The notes under the pieces were generated by a model. The model ran no database searches. It had not been told where the DNA came from and saw only the letters and a list, made by a program, of their open reading frames with translations. Both the position numbers and the translations under genes were made by a program. From Limanda limanda (lineage: Eukaryota; Chordata; Actinopteri; Pleuronectiformes; Pleuronectidae): a DNA stretch of 64,000 nt. The stretch lies in contig NC_083638.1 of the NCBI RefSeq assembly GCF_963576545.1, positions 24,080,090 through 24,144,089 of the forward strand, in the 5' to 3' direction. Positions 53,740 to 64,000 of the stretch are shown here, in pieces; positions within the stretch are counted from its first letter, which is position 1; every line of letters begins with the position of its first letter.

Positions 53740-54064
53740 GAACCGAGGACGTAAAACCTTTCTCCTCGCTGACACAGAGCAACCGTAGCCTCCTGCATGC
53801 ACCGATAGGAGCAAGCATCTGACTGATGGTTCAGTCCAACAGGGTCTTCTACTGTTAGCTTTCGTATACGACAAATTTGCAATTGGCAATAACTTTTTCA
53901 TACAAATACAAGGCCATCAGATTCCTGTCTAATTTGTCATTTTTTCTCGTGTCCTTTTGAAAGTGTTTTTTTTTTAAAAATCTTTATGTTGAACGCTGCA
54001 GCAAAAAAAGCTTTGGTGTGTTGTCGCTACAAATGAGTCTCATCGCAACCAAAGCATGATTACA

Positions 54065-54215
54065 TTTTTTTCAGGGTTGTGTTTAGGCAACTCGCAGCAC
54101 TTGGTTAGAGTTATGGAGACGCTGTGGTTATGCTAAGCACATTATGGTTTAGGTTGGGAAACTAAAACAATTTGTTAAGGTTGGAAGAAACATGGTGAGC
54201 GTGGTAAATACTTAA
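54065..54215. repeat. Degenerate 'GGTTAGGG'-like fish interspersed repeat
   Basis: GGTTGTGTTTAGGCAACTCG, then CTTGGTTAGAGTTATGG, then GGGAAACTAAAACAA and TTAAGGTTGGAAGAAACATG follow in order. This resembles, in the opposite sense, the decayed telomere-like repeats of fish genomes. Boundaries approximate. Confidence 0.4.
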
Positions 54216-54659
54216 AAAAAGAAAACTTATGACGTGATGCCTGACCTTCTCCCGTTGACTTTACTCTGCAGTATAAGAACGTAAAACTGCAGCAAATTAG
54301 TTGCATGTGAAGATGCATAGGAGGGAAAGTTTGAAGTCATTTGTATATATTTGTTCGCAGTCTGTCGGGTCATTAATTGTGGTCGTATCCCACCCAAAGC
54401 AAAGGATTCATCTTTTTCTACAAATACACTGAACGTTTGTACTTTAATACTTGTTCCACACTTTCTTTCCACTCGCTGAAGCAAAGTTTTTGTAGATTTT
54501 ACAGACTGTTCTGTGAAATGGAAAAAAAGAGTGAGTGTTACTGTTCCTCAAACAGGACAACCCCTCCCATCATCTTCATCTGGGACTCCTCTCCCACCTC
54601 CTGTCTATCATCCTCCTTCGGACCAGCCCTCTCCTGGAGGTTTCTACACTGTGCTGCCT

Positions 54660-54684
54660 CTGTGTGTGTGTGTGTGTGTGTGTG
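54660..54684 (+). repeat. (TG)n microsatellite
   Basis: About 12 TG units; a 171-codon plus-strand open frame that reads through it is judged non-coding. Confidence 0.94.
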
Positions 54685-57189
54685 GGCGGGCGTGCGGCGT
54701 GTGCCAGAGTGGCTATCCCCTCAGATTGTCAAAGAGGCTCATGGGAAATTTACTGCATTGGCCAAACCACAGGCTTTCTCTATCATTTCAGCAGATTTCT
54801 CTTTTTTAGTCCCATTCAAGAAAGTGATTATCGCAGTCGGTTCCTTCTTTGGCTTTATTCTTCGAGCTGTGAGTCCGTTTCTCTCGCTGTAGATGCACTT
54901 TGCCTAAAAGTGCAGCTGAGCCAATCATAAGTTGCTTATAGGTGCAAGTACCGACTGGGTGAGATGTTTCCACTGTGCTCAACAGTTGTTTCTAATATGT
55001 GTGTATATTATTTCATCAACCCTCCAAAAAAAACGTCCAAATGGCTAAAATGAGATTTTTTCTTGTTGGTTTAAGATGAAAGTTGATTTTTTTATTTTCC
55101 CGAACATTAGTGTCTTTGCTTTGCTTATGGTCACATTATGGCGCAAGTAGACAGAGTAATGGATAAAGTCTGTCCTGCAGTCACTTGTGCGGCTGAGGTT
55201 GAGAAACTGAGCCAATTGGAAACAAATGAAATGTGAATGTCAGCTCCCACCTAATACAGAAAGTCTCCTCGACCACCTTGAAAACAGCGAAGATTTCCCT
55301 TGTGATTTATTCACCATGCGAACGATGAGAAGAAAAATCTATTTCTTAGGCAAAATGGGACTGAGTGATGTACTTACTCATCATCAGAGAGGTCTGAGGC
55401 AACACCAACACTAACATCATTATTTGTGTGGAGTCTTCAGCCTCAGACAGCCGCTGTAAAATCTGCTCTCAGCCCGTCTTTTCACCAACAGGGTGAGAGA
55501 GAGCGAGGATAACAAAGCCAGACAGAGAGCGAGAGAAAGACAGAACTCAAGAGAAAGCTTGTGGTTGGGTCTGCTGAAGCCATTTGCTCATAATGCACAT
55601 TAAGGGCAAAGCCTTGTAACACGTCCAAGTCGGTGTAAAAAGGAATTATTGAGAAAGGAAACAAAAGACCTGGGTAAGGAGAGATGCTATGGTTAACTTC
55701 ATCAGAACTTTAGCCACAAGACCCTTTCCATCTATTCCCCCGCCCTCCTTCTTTGTCACTTTGATTTATTTTTGGCACAGTGCATTAGCATTTTCCACAG
55801 GAAAAACTGTTGGGAATCTGATTTCTGGCCCAATATGTCCTTTCTTTTCCATAACTTCCCCGCCTGTTTCAGATGTCACAGTAGCTGCTCCGTGATGCAA
55901 ACGGTCCGTCGGTGTTTGTTTCCATCCAGCACGGCTGACACCCGCTATCTGCGAGAAGTTGAATTCCAGCGGCAACAACAAACAAATTCTGTTTTTGTTG
56001 TGAAGTTTATTGTCAAACATGTAAAGAACCAACTATGGTTTTAATCCACATTTTGAATGAGAATTAATACGCAAGATGAGGTGTCTCGGATCATTTTAGC
56101 ATTTATTTAATTATGCGGGGGAGGTTTTCTTGATGAAGTCATATTAAGCCAATTATCTGGACCAGCCTTCTGCATCATGGATCCAAGTGCTACACTGTGG
56201 TAAATGTGGTCATTATGGGCGAACCTACACGGCCGATACCTACCGCAGCGAATCACAACACAGGTTTCACTGCCTCCGTTTAGAGCCTGATCTGAGATCT
56301 GCAATAGGTGCAGAGTTAGAGAAACTGTTCTCTACGCGGCTCTGGCAGCACGTAACATTAGCCTGCAGCTAGCTAGTAGCTACCTCACAACACCAAGAAT
56401 GTTAACAGTTAATATATTAAATTTCAACTTGAAAATTGCCTAAGCAACAAATAAACCGTTCTTATCGTCAACTCGGATTTTGTGTTTCGGTTTTGGGACA
56501 CCCCCATGGGCCATATGTAACCATACATGTGTGTACTACGTCTGCCCATAGTACCATCAATACCCAACCCAAGTCACGTATTCAGACCACACATGGCTTG
56601 TATACATGCACACAAACACACTATGTATTTGCAAAAACACTAAAATGCCAGTCTGATCTAAAAACAGTTGTGTGCCAGCTAAACAGCGCCCAGCATCCTG
56701 GAGGCTGGACTGCAGAGCACAGGAGCCAGATCGGTCGGCTTAACCATAACTACGGAGCATATTTTACATCTCATGTCAGATCAAGCTGGCAGAGACCAGG
56801 CCGGCTGTCAACCTCCACCAGCTGGAGAACGTCTAATTGTTCCGCTTCATACTGACAGAGGAGACCTTCTAAGAAAATGCGTAAACTTTCACAAGCTGGA
56901 GATCAATTGAATATTCTACTCACAAAGGGTAAATGAGTGAGTCACAACCTTGTGACTCATGCTCAACCCTGAACGGTGAAATTATTAATGAGTAATGAGT
57001 GTTATTCATAACAAAAAAAAAGACTTTCAAATGAGCTTTGTGACGAACATGGTGAGGTTTTTTTAAGGTCCACATTATATTTACATAAAAACTTCCAGTG
57101 TCACAGCTGCCTTTGCTGGCTGCAGTTATATTTTCATACAGTCTTCTAACACTTCCTCCCAGGCAGCGGTTTGCCCAGAGGAACGGCCT

Positions 57190-57190
<1 letters not shown>

Positions 57191-57279
<89 letters not shown>
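57191..57279 (+). repeat. (CA)n microsatellite
   Basis: About 44 pure units. Confidence 0.98.
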
Positions 57280-57281
<2 letters not shown>

Positions 57282-57378
57282 ATTGCGGATCACGAGGAAA
57301 AGGCTTGTTGTGATGCTTTTGTGCGTGAGCAGCACAAAACCCCACATTACACTAATCTCTTTTCCCTTGTTCATTCAC

Positions 57379-57398
57379 AAGACACAATCTTGTGTCTT
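57379..57398. repeat. Perfect inverted repeat, 9-bp arms
   Basis: AAGACACAA, then TC, then TTGTGTCTT. It sits between the facing CA and TG arrays. Confidence 0.92.
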
Positions 57399-57506
57399 CA
57401 GAGCTTCTCTAAGTCTAGGAGGGCAGGAATCACTGGGGGCTTCTTTTTTTAATAATCCCACTATTATGCAGCAAGGTCACAAATACACACAGTATGAAGA
57501 ACGTTA

Positions 57507-57510
<4 letters not shown>

Positions 57511-57591
<81 letters not shown>
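57511..57591 (+). repeat. (GT)n microsatellite followed by a TA-rich end
   Basis: About 40 pure GT units, then an AT-rich stretch with ATATAT/ACATAT units to about 57650. Confidence 0.98.
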
Positions 57592-57593
<2 letters not shown>

Positions 57594-57982
57594 CATATAT
57601 ATACATTTATATAAAAACATATATGTATATATGCAGTTTATATAAAATGCTGACAGTTTGATAAATAAGGATAATTTCTGTGCTGTGTGATTATATTATA
57701 AGGCTAGTGTGACTTCAGTGAGTGAAAACTCTGTTACTGAGTCAAAGGGAAAAAAAACATAATTAATGTATGACTCTCTCAAACAAAATGGTTGCCAGAA
57801 GAAAGGGTGAGAAAACTAACTTGTGTGTGTTTGTGTGTTTTTCTTCAACTGGCTTTGGATTCCGTATCCAAACGTCTGCAAAGGGAACATGAAGCGACAC
57901 GAGTGTTTGTTTAAAATTCAGTTTCTAACACCTGCACTCTTTTCACACAACCTGATGTTCTCAGCCTAGGTCCATATGCTGC

Positions 57983-58072
57983 GTGTGTGTGTGTGTGTGT
58001 GTGTGTGTTTGAGTGAGAGAAAGAGAGTATGTGTGTATGCATGTTTCGCTGTGCTTCTGTGTGAGCGGGAAA

Positions 58073-58113
<41 letters not shown>

Positions 58114-58184
58114 AGTGAGAGAAAGAGTATGCATGTGTCGCTGTGCTTGTGTGTGAGCGGGAAAATGTGTGCCTGCGTGCATGT

Positions 58185-58249
<65 letters not shown>
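57983..58249 (+). repeat. Compound (GT)n minisatellite with a duplicated internal unit
   Basis: Three GT arrays separate two related unique segments, 58007-58075 and 58110-58168. Each has TTTGAGTGAGAGAAAGAG near the start and GTGAGCGGGAAAATGTG at the end. Confidence 0.95.
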
Positions 58250-60038
58250 CATGCGCAGGGGGACTCCAAAATCCACCACATTTTAATTACTGCCCGGCTG
58301 CACTGTGTGTCTCTTTGATATGGAAATAAAGGCAACCGTCTTCAAACAGCCACTGTGCAAATCTTCATTTGATTCATAAAAAACAATGAGCTCCACTAAT
58401 TCCTCCACCTGATTACAGTCCCAGACCTGTGTCACAAACACGTGGCCACCAAGGCCAGTCCAATTAAATCTACATATTAATGTGCAATTTAAAAAAAGAT
58501 ATATCAACACAGGCTACTTACCATAGCTGTTGCATTTGGAAATGAAAGTTAATTATGCACAACTATGCTATGGACAAAAAAAAAAGTCCAATTATTTTGA
58601 CGAAAACATATTTGGTGGGAGAGTGAATGATACAGATCAAAATGAGCCACTTAGGTTACTTGTGCAATTATACAGCTCCTGTGAAGATACACATATTTAG
58701 ACTTTTTTTCATCTGTAATCCTTTAATGTTAGCAATACTGTTCACTTACAGCAGCCAGAGGGACACGGGGATCTAATGGAGGAGGGAGAGAAGAAAACAG
58801 CCCCTGCCCTTGTCCATGTTCAGTAAATGTCGGAACACGTAGGATCTATTTGTTCCTGAACAAAATCCTGCGTGTGCTCAAGTTTAATCTTTGACATTAG
58901 ACAAACCTGTGCCGGCTTTATAGAAAACTCTAAATTAGATGGTGGCAAATGCGATTCAAAATGTAAAAGCTTGAGAGGCTTCTTTTTTATATATTTTTTT
59001 CAACCAGTTGGTGTGTCACATCAGTGTTTTCCACTGGCTCGCGTTAAACTGCCCGGCTCCGCACATCCAAACAGCGTTTTCATTCAGGACGGGAACCCGC
59101 TGGAGGTGATGCCCCACTGTCGGCTCCTGATGACTCAGCTCAGCACCGATTTTCTATATTTCTCCTCTATGAGAGACGGAGAAAGGCCACGAGTTTTCTC
59201 CTGCATGAGCACAAATCCATCTCATTCAAATACAAGACCGATGCACTGAACTGCACGAATCCCACTGTCGTCAGGAAGCCGGTCTACCTCACCGAATGTG
59301 GCATCGGTGCACAGAGGACACTCTGTCGCCGCATGCATGCATTATACAGAACACTGAGCAAAGCCAAAACCACAGGGTCCCGAGACAGAGAGCCAAGCGC
59401 CACGACAGGAGGGACACGTCACTGCCTTCTCACAAACTTCATCGTGGAAGCAACAACTCCGAAAAAAAAACCCTCTCATCTGGCACATCCCTGTTAGGTT
59501 TTCATCATTGTTGAAATATTCTACCGCAAATTAGATAACACTTAGAAAGACAGATGTCACAACATGTGCTGCCACATTTATTATCTCCTGCCGTCCTCCA
59601 CCCTTCTGTCGCCCCCCTCCTCTACCTTTACCAGGCCTGCTGTTGTTTACCTCCTCTCATCTTGTTTATCATCGAGTCTCGCAGACACTCCGCCGCCACC
59701 TCTCACACCACTCGGAGACGGACGGAGACTGGTACCCACTGCCAACCCCACCACCACCCCCCCATCTGTACATTTTCGCCCTGACAGCGTCCTGTCACTA
59801 GGAACAAAATAGGTGTCTCTCTCTACAAAAAAACCCACACGTGTTCAGTGTACGGGAAGATGCAACGTGTAAAGTCCCAGTAATGATGTGTGGTCTAAAT
59901 GACATCTGGTCGGCGGGCGCCACACTGCAGTGGCGTTTTGGGTTTTTTGACGTTTCCAATCAAAATGTTTATCGAATGATTACACGTGTCAAGACTGAAT
60001 CCTTGCAGAATATCTGGGAGAAGGGAGATGTCACTAAA

Positions 60039-60039
<1 letters not shown>

Positions 60040-60109
<70 letters not shown>
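60040..60109 (+). repeat. (CA)n microsatellite
   Basis: About 35 pure units. Confidence 0.98.
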
Positions 60110-60111
<2 letters not shown>

Positions 60112-61419
60112 CAGCAGTGAGCCGTCTACACCTAACATACAAAGGGTCGGAGAGAACCGGGTGCAGGCTCCTAACAACTTTGACTTTGTATAAAATAATC
60201 CACATACAGTCAGCATCACACTTTTATTACTGCTGAAAATGACAACAAATCCTTATCATTTTTTATCCCTGTTGCAAACTTATGCCAATAGAAGAAGGTT
60301 TTTTTCATCCTCTAACTGTGAAATCAGTTTATCACGAGTTGAAATTGGTTGTAATATCATTTAAGAGTTCATTTTTCCCCCCTGCAGAGGAATACACTTT
60401 GATAAAGCAGAGGAGCAAGGCCGTAAAAATTAAACCTACACTTTCTTTTTTATCCCTGTTTCTTTCAGATAAATAACACCTGGGTTTTATTGTAACACGT
60501 TGGAAAAAAACTAATGTATAGATCAGCACTGATGCAGGGATTTATTTTTCATCGAGTCGAGATTAAACTTTACAATAAAATCCCCAGAAAACAGCAGGTG
60601 CTCTTAACTTCATGGCATCAGGCGAACACACACACATGTGGAGTGAAACATAGAAAAATATCCAAATGCCACATAAGGCACATTTCTGTCTGCAACCCTT
60701 CCCCTTCTCCTCCTTCTCTCCCTTCCTCCCTCTTTCTCTCTTCTTTTTTTCCTCTTTCCCTTTTTCTTTGATCCGACTAATTGCTGGCACAAGAGCTCAG
60801 TATAAACACATCCTACCTGTGGATGAGGAGGACGGATTTAAAGAAAAAAGGAGACCCACAAATATCATTCAGCTCTTGGCATTTGGTCTAAAACCCATTT
60901 TAAAGACGGGAGTTCATTCACACCACTCTCCCTCTCCGGCTCTGCGATGTGCAATAACGCAAAAAAATGAATGTGTCTGCAGCAGAGTTGCTCTTTAACA
61001 CGGGAGACATTGAACTTGGGACAGACTGCAGCAGGATCTGTTTAGACGAGCCGGGTGGCTTCTCCTCTAGACCCTGCGTGTCAAAATAAAAGTCCTAAAA
61101 AAAACCTCTGAACTCACAGGCACATGGAAAGGTTTCACCAGGTGGAGCGAGGCTCGCTGCCTTTTCTCCGTCTCGCAAATAAAAAAACGCTTAAAGTCAA
61201 ACCCGAGATCCACCCGCAGATGAAGTCCTTGAAAACACAAGAGGCCATGTCGGTGATCATGATGAGTGTGATAGCACTGCTCGGTCCACCACCACGCACC
61301 AAACAAAACGGGCACTCTTTTTTGTCAATTAGGGTTTTTAATCGTGCAAAACACATATGTTCCCAAAACATAAAGCAGCAGAAGTGATGTGAGGGGATCA
61401 GCCAAAAATCATATCAACA

Positions 61420-61440
61420 CACACACACACACACACACAC
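61420..61440 (+). repeat. (CA)n microsatellite
   Basis: About 10 units. Confidence 0.93.
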
Positions 61441-61614
61441 AACGTTTCCTCGGTTATTACGATCCGAGTTGTGCGTAATAATCGCCAAGAAGTGCACAAA
61501 GGAGCGAGGTGCTTCATTAAGACTGTTCTTCCTGTGCGCAAAATAATAAGTGCGAGATGTTAAATGGGAGCAAAGTGCGGGGTCCGTGCGTGAGAGGGTC
61601 TGCGAGTCCGCGTC

Positions 61615-61650
61615 TCCCTCTCTCTCTCTCTCTCTCTCTCCCTCTCTCCC
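61615..61650 (+). repeat. (CT)n tract
   Basis: CT repeat with CCCT interruptions toward the right. Confidence 0.92.
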
Positions 61651-61803
61651 CTCCTCAACTCTGTGCAGCAGCCGTCACACACAGCAACTCGCACAGACAC
61701 ACAGACAGAGCCGAGTGTCCCTGTATAGCAATCAGGACAATGTGCTGAATGGGCAGTCTAATTATAAACGTGCCATTTAGGCTCGCGTTTGGTCCCACAA
61801 CCG

Positions 61804-61815
61804 CCTTACCTTATG
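61804..61815 (-). other. sox6: Candidate splice donor (61810) near the CpG-rich zone
   Basis: The minus strand reads TCATAAG|GTAAGG, the closest match to the donor consensus in this region, with last exon base 61810. A C20 run (61831-61850) lies just inside the would-be exon, which counts against a simple exon. Confidence 0.3.
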
Positions 61816-61830
61816 AGGAGACCTGTGTCT

Positions 61831-61850
61831 CCCCCCCCCCCCCCCCCCCC
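61831..61850 (+). repeat. C20 homopolymer
   Basis: Twenty C, about 20 bp from the candidate donor at 61810. Confidence 0.95.
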
Positions 61851-61884
61851 ACCCACAGAGAGCGACTCCTCCATAGGGTCAGAA

Positions 61885-61896
61885 CTTTACCTCAGC
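61885..61896 (-). other. sox6: Candidate splice donor (61891)
   Basis: The minus strand reads TGCTGAG|GTAAAG with last exon base 61891, 81 bp upstream (in transcript order) of the donor at 61810. The two could be alternatives of one 5' UTR exon. Confidence 0.25.
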
Positions 61897-62805
61897 ACAA
61901 ACAACTCCAGGTTTTTATTTTATTTCTGAGAGAACCCTGGAAATGTGTTTTTATATTAGAGGCGTTTTAAGAGCAGGGTGTGTATTTATAAGCCGTTATC
62001 CACAGGTGTTTTTTCGTGGTTAATAACGCAGGTGATCCGTTTTTAATAAACACAACAAATGCGCATTAATTTGATTGTATTTAAAATGGTTTACAGTGTT
62101 GTCCTTCAGATATTTTTCTATTCTAATTAAATAATACCATAATTCCTGCATTTGTTTTAGGAAAACGTCTTTAAATCATGACGTCTGCGTAATACGCTGA
62201 CAATATCATCCCTCCATCGGCTGTATTTAACTTTTATTCCCTTTATAATAAACTTAATTAATCCCTAACTTTGTGCAGCATAAATATTGTATTAAAAATA
62301 TTGGAAGTGATTTCCAAATAATCACAAAATTATTAGAGTTTACATTTTCATCTAAAAAATATCAAAACAATAATGATTTTATTTACAGACCTGCGGATTA
62401 ATTGTTTTTTAATTGTCTCGTAACAGCGGCGGAATAAAAGGGGAGAGAAAGCAGCTGTATCACGCACGCTGGCACTTTTCACACCGAACTTGTTTCTGAG
62501 TCCGCCGAGCTCCACACACACTCCTGCGTAACTGGAGGAGAAAGAGTCCGTAGAGGTGCATCTCCTCTACATGCACATCGCTGCTTTTCATTTATGGCGC
62601 ATGAATTCTATACGGGTCAATTCCCCGTGACCTCCAGAGAAAGTTGTTGGGCAGAGCTGATCCCAGTCAGCAGCCTGAACCTGACCCCGGGCCGGGGGGG
62701 GGGGGACAAGTGGACCACAGATAGAAAATGTGCGGACGACATGAAGCAGTTTGTGGGAGAAGAGCCGGGGAACGTGTGGGGGGGGAAAGGTAGAACCCAG
62801 ACCAG

Positions 62806-62850
62806 GGACGAGCAGAGCAGCCGGGACGAGCAGAGCAGCCGGGACGCGCG
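62806..62850 (+). repeat. Two-copy 18-bp tandem duplication
   Basis: GGGACGAGCAGAGCAGCC occurs twice in succession inside the CpG-rich zone, followed by a partial third GGGACG. Confidence 0.9.
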
Positions 62851-63451
62851 TCACTGTCCCGGTCAATGAACGGTCCCGCGTCGTGGAGTCAAACCCCGGG
62901 CCCCAGAGGAAAGTGACGGGACGTGTAAACAACACACACCAAGACCACTGTCAACATCTACACGTTTAACACAACAGTGACAACCACGGGTTTCACGGTG
63001 TTTGGTTAAAGTGAGATCAACAGGCTGAACTGCGTGGATCAACAAAGAGGAAACACACAAACACACAAACAGCCGTGGGTTCGAGCCCCGCGGCGGCGCG
63101 TGAGGATGAGCTTCCGCTGGTTTCCGCGGTGAATCCGGCTCGTACACGCACGCGCCTCCGCCTCCTCTCACTTCGGCGCGTCAGATCCTCGCGGTGATTA
63201 AAGTTTGTAACGATCACGCACACTCTCGCGCACTCAGTTTCACACACACACACGCACGCGCGCCTCGTGGACCCGACGCGTGCACTTTACTTTATGGAAG
63301 TGGTTTTCCATCTGAACCGCGCGCACCGTGCGTGTGTCCACTCCGCTCCGCTGACAGAGGACCACCGCTGCTTCTCTTCCCTGGTGCTGGTGGTCCTGGG
63401 TTGGGTGGGGGGGCAATCGGCAACAAAACCACGCAGGAGATGAACGCGTCG

Positions 63452-63473
63452 CCCCCCCCCCCCCCCCCCCCCC
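63452..63473 (+). repeat. C22 homopolymer
   Basis: Twenty-two C, about 40 bp into the intron side of the donor at 63514; G22 in the sox6 sense. Confidence 0.95.
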
Positions 63474-63507
63474 AGCAGCGGTGCTGCGTGTTGACAAAAG
63501 TCGTGTT

Positions 63508-63519
63508 GTTTACCTTGAG
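63508..63519 (-). other. sox6: Candidate splice donor of a sox6 5' UTR exon
   Basis: The minus strand reads CTCAAG|GTAAAC, a good donor consensus, with last exon base 63514. It sits inside the CpG-rich zone, so a non-coding first exon could run from somewhere upstream (about 63.6-63.7 kb) to 63514. No transcript evidence is available here. Confidence 0.35.
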
Positions 63520-63660
63520 GGTCCGGGGCCGTGGCGTGGAGGAACCGTGCGTGCGTCCTGTCCTCTGTCGTGCCCGTGCGCGTGAAGACCGTCTCTGAGT
63601 CTCGGGATCTGCGGCACTAACACGCGGCCGTGCGTGAGGAAGAGAGGGATCCCCGGGTCT

Positions 63661-63661
<1 letters not shown>

Positions 63662-63709
<48 letters not shown>
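63662..63709 (+). repeat. (CT)n microsatellite
   Basis: About 24 pure CT units; GA in the sox6 sense. Confidence 0.97.
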
Positions 63710-63711
<2 letters not shown>

Positions 63712-63765
63712 GAGAAACTTCAGCTGTCCCACTCACTGAGGAAAAACAAGTGGCTGTTGTAGTTC

Positions 63766-63780
63766 GCCTACCTGTTCTGT
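63766..63780 (-). other. sox6: Second candidate donor for a sox6 5' UTR exon
   Basis: The minus strand reads ACAGAACAG|GTAGGC with last exon base 63772. The sequence just upstream in the transcript is GA-rich (63780-63865), which would give a purine-rich 5' UTR. It is an alternative or addition to the donor at 63514. Confidence 0.3.
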
Positions 63781-63865
63781 CTCTCTCTCTCTCTCTCTCT
63801 CTCTGTTTCTCTCTGTCTCTCTCTCTCTCTATTTCTGTCTCCCCCCCTTTTCTCTCTCTCTCTCT
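63778..63865 (+). repeat. CT-rich repeat
   Basis: CT repeats with GTTT, GTCT and CCCCCCC interruptions. Confidence 0.93.
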
Positions 63866-63879
63866 CGCTCAGACAAGAG

Positions 63880-64000
63880 GAGACGGAGCTGATGCTGTCA
63901 ATCTTTGGCAATCAATGCGCGCAGCCATGTCGCAAGTATTCAAAGCATTTCCCGTCGTGCAACATCAGAAAGTGAGTGGCCAGGGCATTGATCTGAGGAA
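63880..64000. promoter_or_regulatory. Unique sequence beyond the CT repeats, upstream sox6 end
   Basis: Balanced, repeat-free sequence containing TTTGGCAATCAATGCGCGCA and GCAAGTATTCAAAGCATTTC. It resumes complex sequence after 200 bp of CT repeat and could be part of a first exon or a proximal element; it is cut by the window edge. Confidence 0.2.

Larger units (their letters stand above)
62440..63660 (-). promoter_or_regulatory. sox6: CpG-rich region, probable sox6 promoter / first-exon zone
   Basis: CpG dinucleotides are rare over most of the window but become frequent here, densest at about 63070-63400 and 63510-63660, as in a CpG-island promoter. It lies upstream of sox6 in the transcript direction and carries or abuts several minus-strand donor sites. 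No clear TATA box was recognised. A (CT)n tract at 63662-63709, GA-rich in the sox6 sense, borders it. That it drives sox6 is inferred from position; no cDNA support is visible. Confidence 0.5.

Noticed and set aside
54377..54892. 171-codon plus-strand open frame, the longest apart from the GATA-array frames
   Set aside because: It reads through a TG microsatellite, overlaps two other open frames of similar length and has no recognisable domain or splice context.
56436..56855. 139-codon plus-strand open frame
   Set aside because: No domain, no conserved-looking composition and no splice evidence; length is within chance for 64 kb.
63070..63100. GGGTTCGAGCCCCGC, resembling a tRNA T-arm / B box
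   Set aside because: No A box, acceptor stem or anticodon arm can be fitted upstream at tRNA distance.

Overview
The window is vertebrate chromosomal DNA, almost certainly from a ray-finned fish and probably a percomorph. The signs are long AT-rich non-coding stretches, very dense (CA)n/(TG)n microsatellites, LINE fragments of types common in fish, and exons of one developmental gene split by very large introns. There are no operons, no intact mobile element and no CRISPR. The organism call is an inference from repeat style and from the divergence of the coding exons relative to mammalian protein.

The only protein-coding gene I can support is the 5' part of sox6 (SoxD-group HMG-box transcription factor) on the minus strand, so the gene reads from high to low coordinates. 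Coding exon A (17415-17648) starts with the SOX6 N-terminus (MSSKQATSPFA...) and encodes exactly 78 codons. Coding exon B (13504-13714) carries the next 70 codons, including the highly conserved SoxD segment [20 protein letters not shown]. Both exons have good acceptor and donor sites, and the splice phases agree (0 between A and B, 1 after B). The coiled coil and HMG box are not in the window and must lie beyond position 1.

Layout, left to right: 1-13503 is the start of the large intron after exon B, with a decayed L1-type LINE at about 4250-4920 and several CA/TG arrays. 13504-13714 is exon B. 13715-17414 is a 3.7-kb intron with a striking 36-bp palindrome. 17415-17655 is exon A. 17656 to about 61.8-63.8 kb is a very large 5' intron. 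It contains a 3' fragment of an L2-like LINE (18058-18510), a 0.5-kb (GATA)n array (33861-34398), many microsatellites and G-runs, and several microsatellite-free blocks rich in homeodomain-like and SOX-like motifs that look like enhancers (largest: about 39.5-41.6 kb). 62.4-63.7 kb is CpG-rich and, with its flanks, holds several good minus-strand splice donors. This is the likely promoter and alternative first-exon zone of sox6.

I found no convincing second gene, tRNA, rRNA or new multi-gene system. The most interesting signals are structural: exon B lies between a (UG)n tract and a C-rich/G-quadruplex tract, exon A has a tandem NAGNAG acceptor, there are perfect palindromes and facing CA/TG arrays, and there is a huge GATA array inside a developmental gene.
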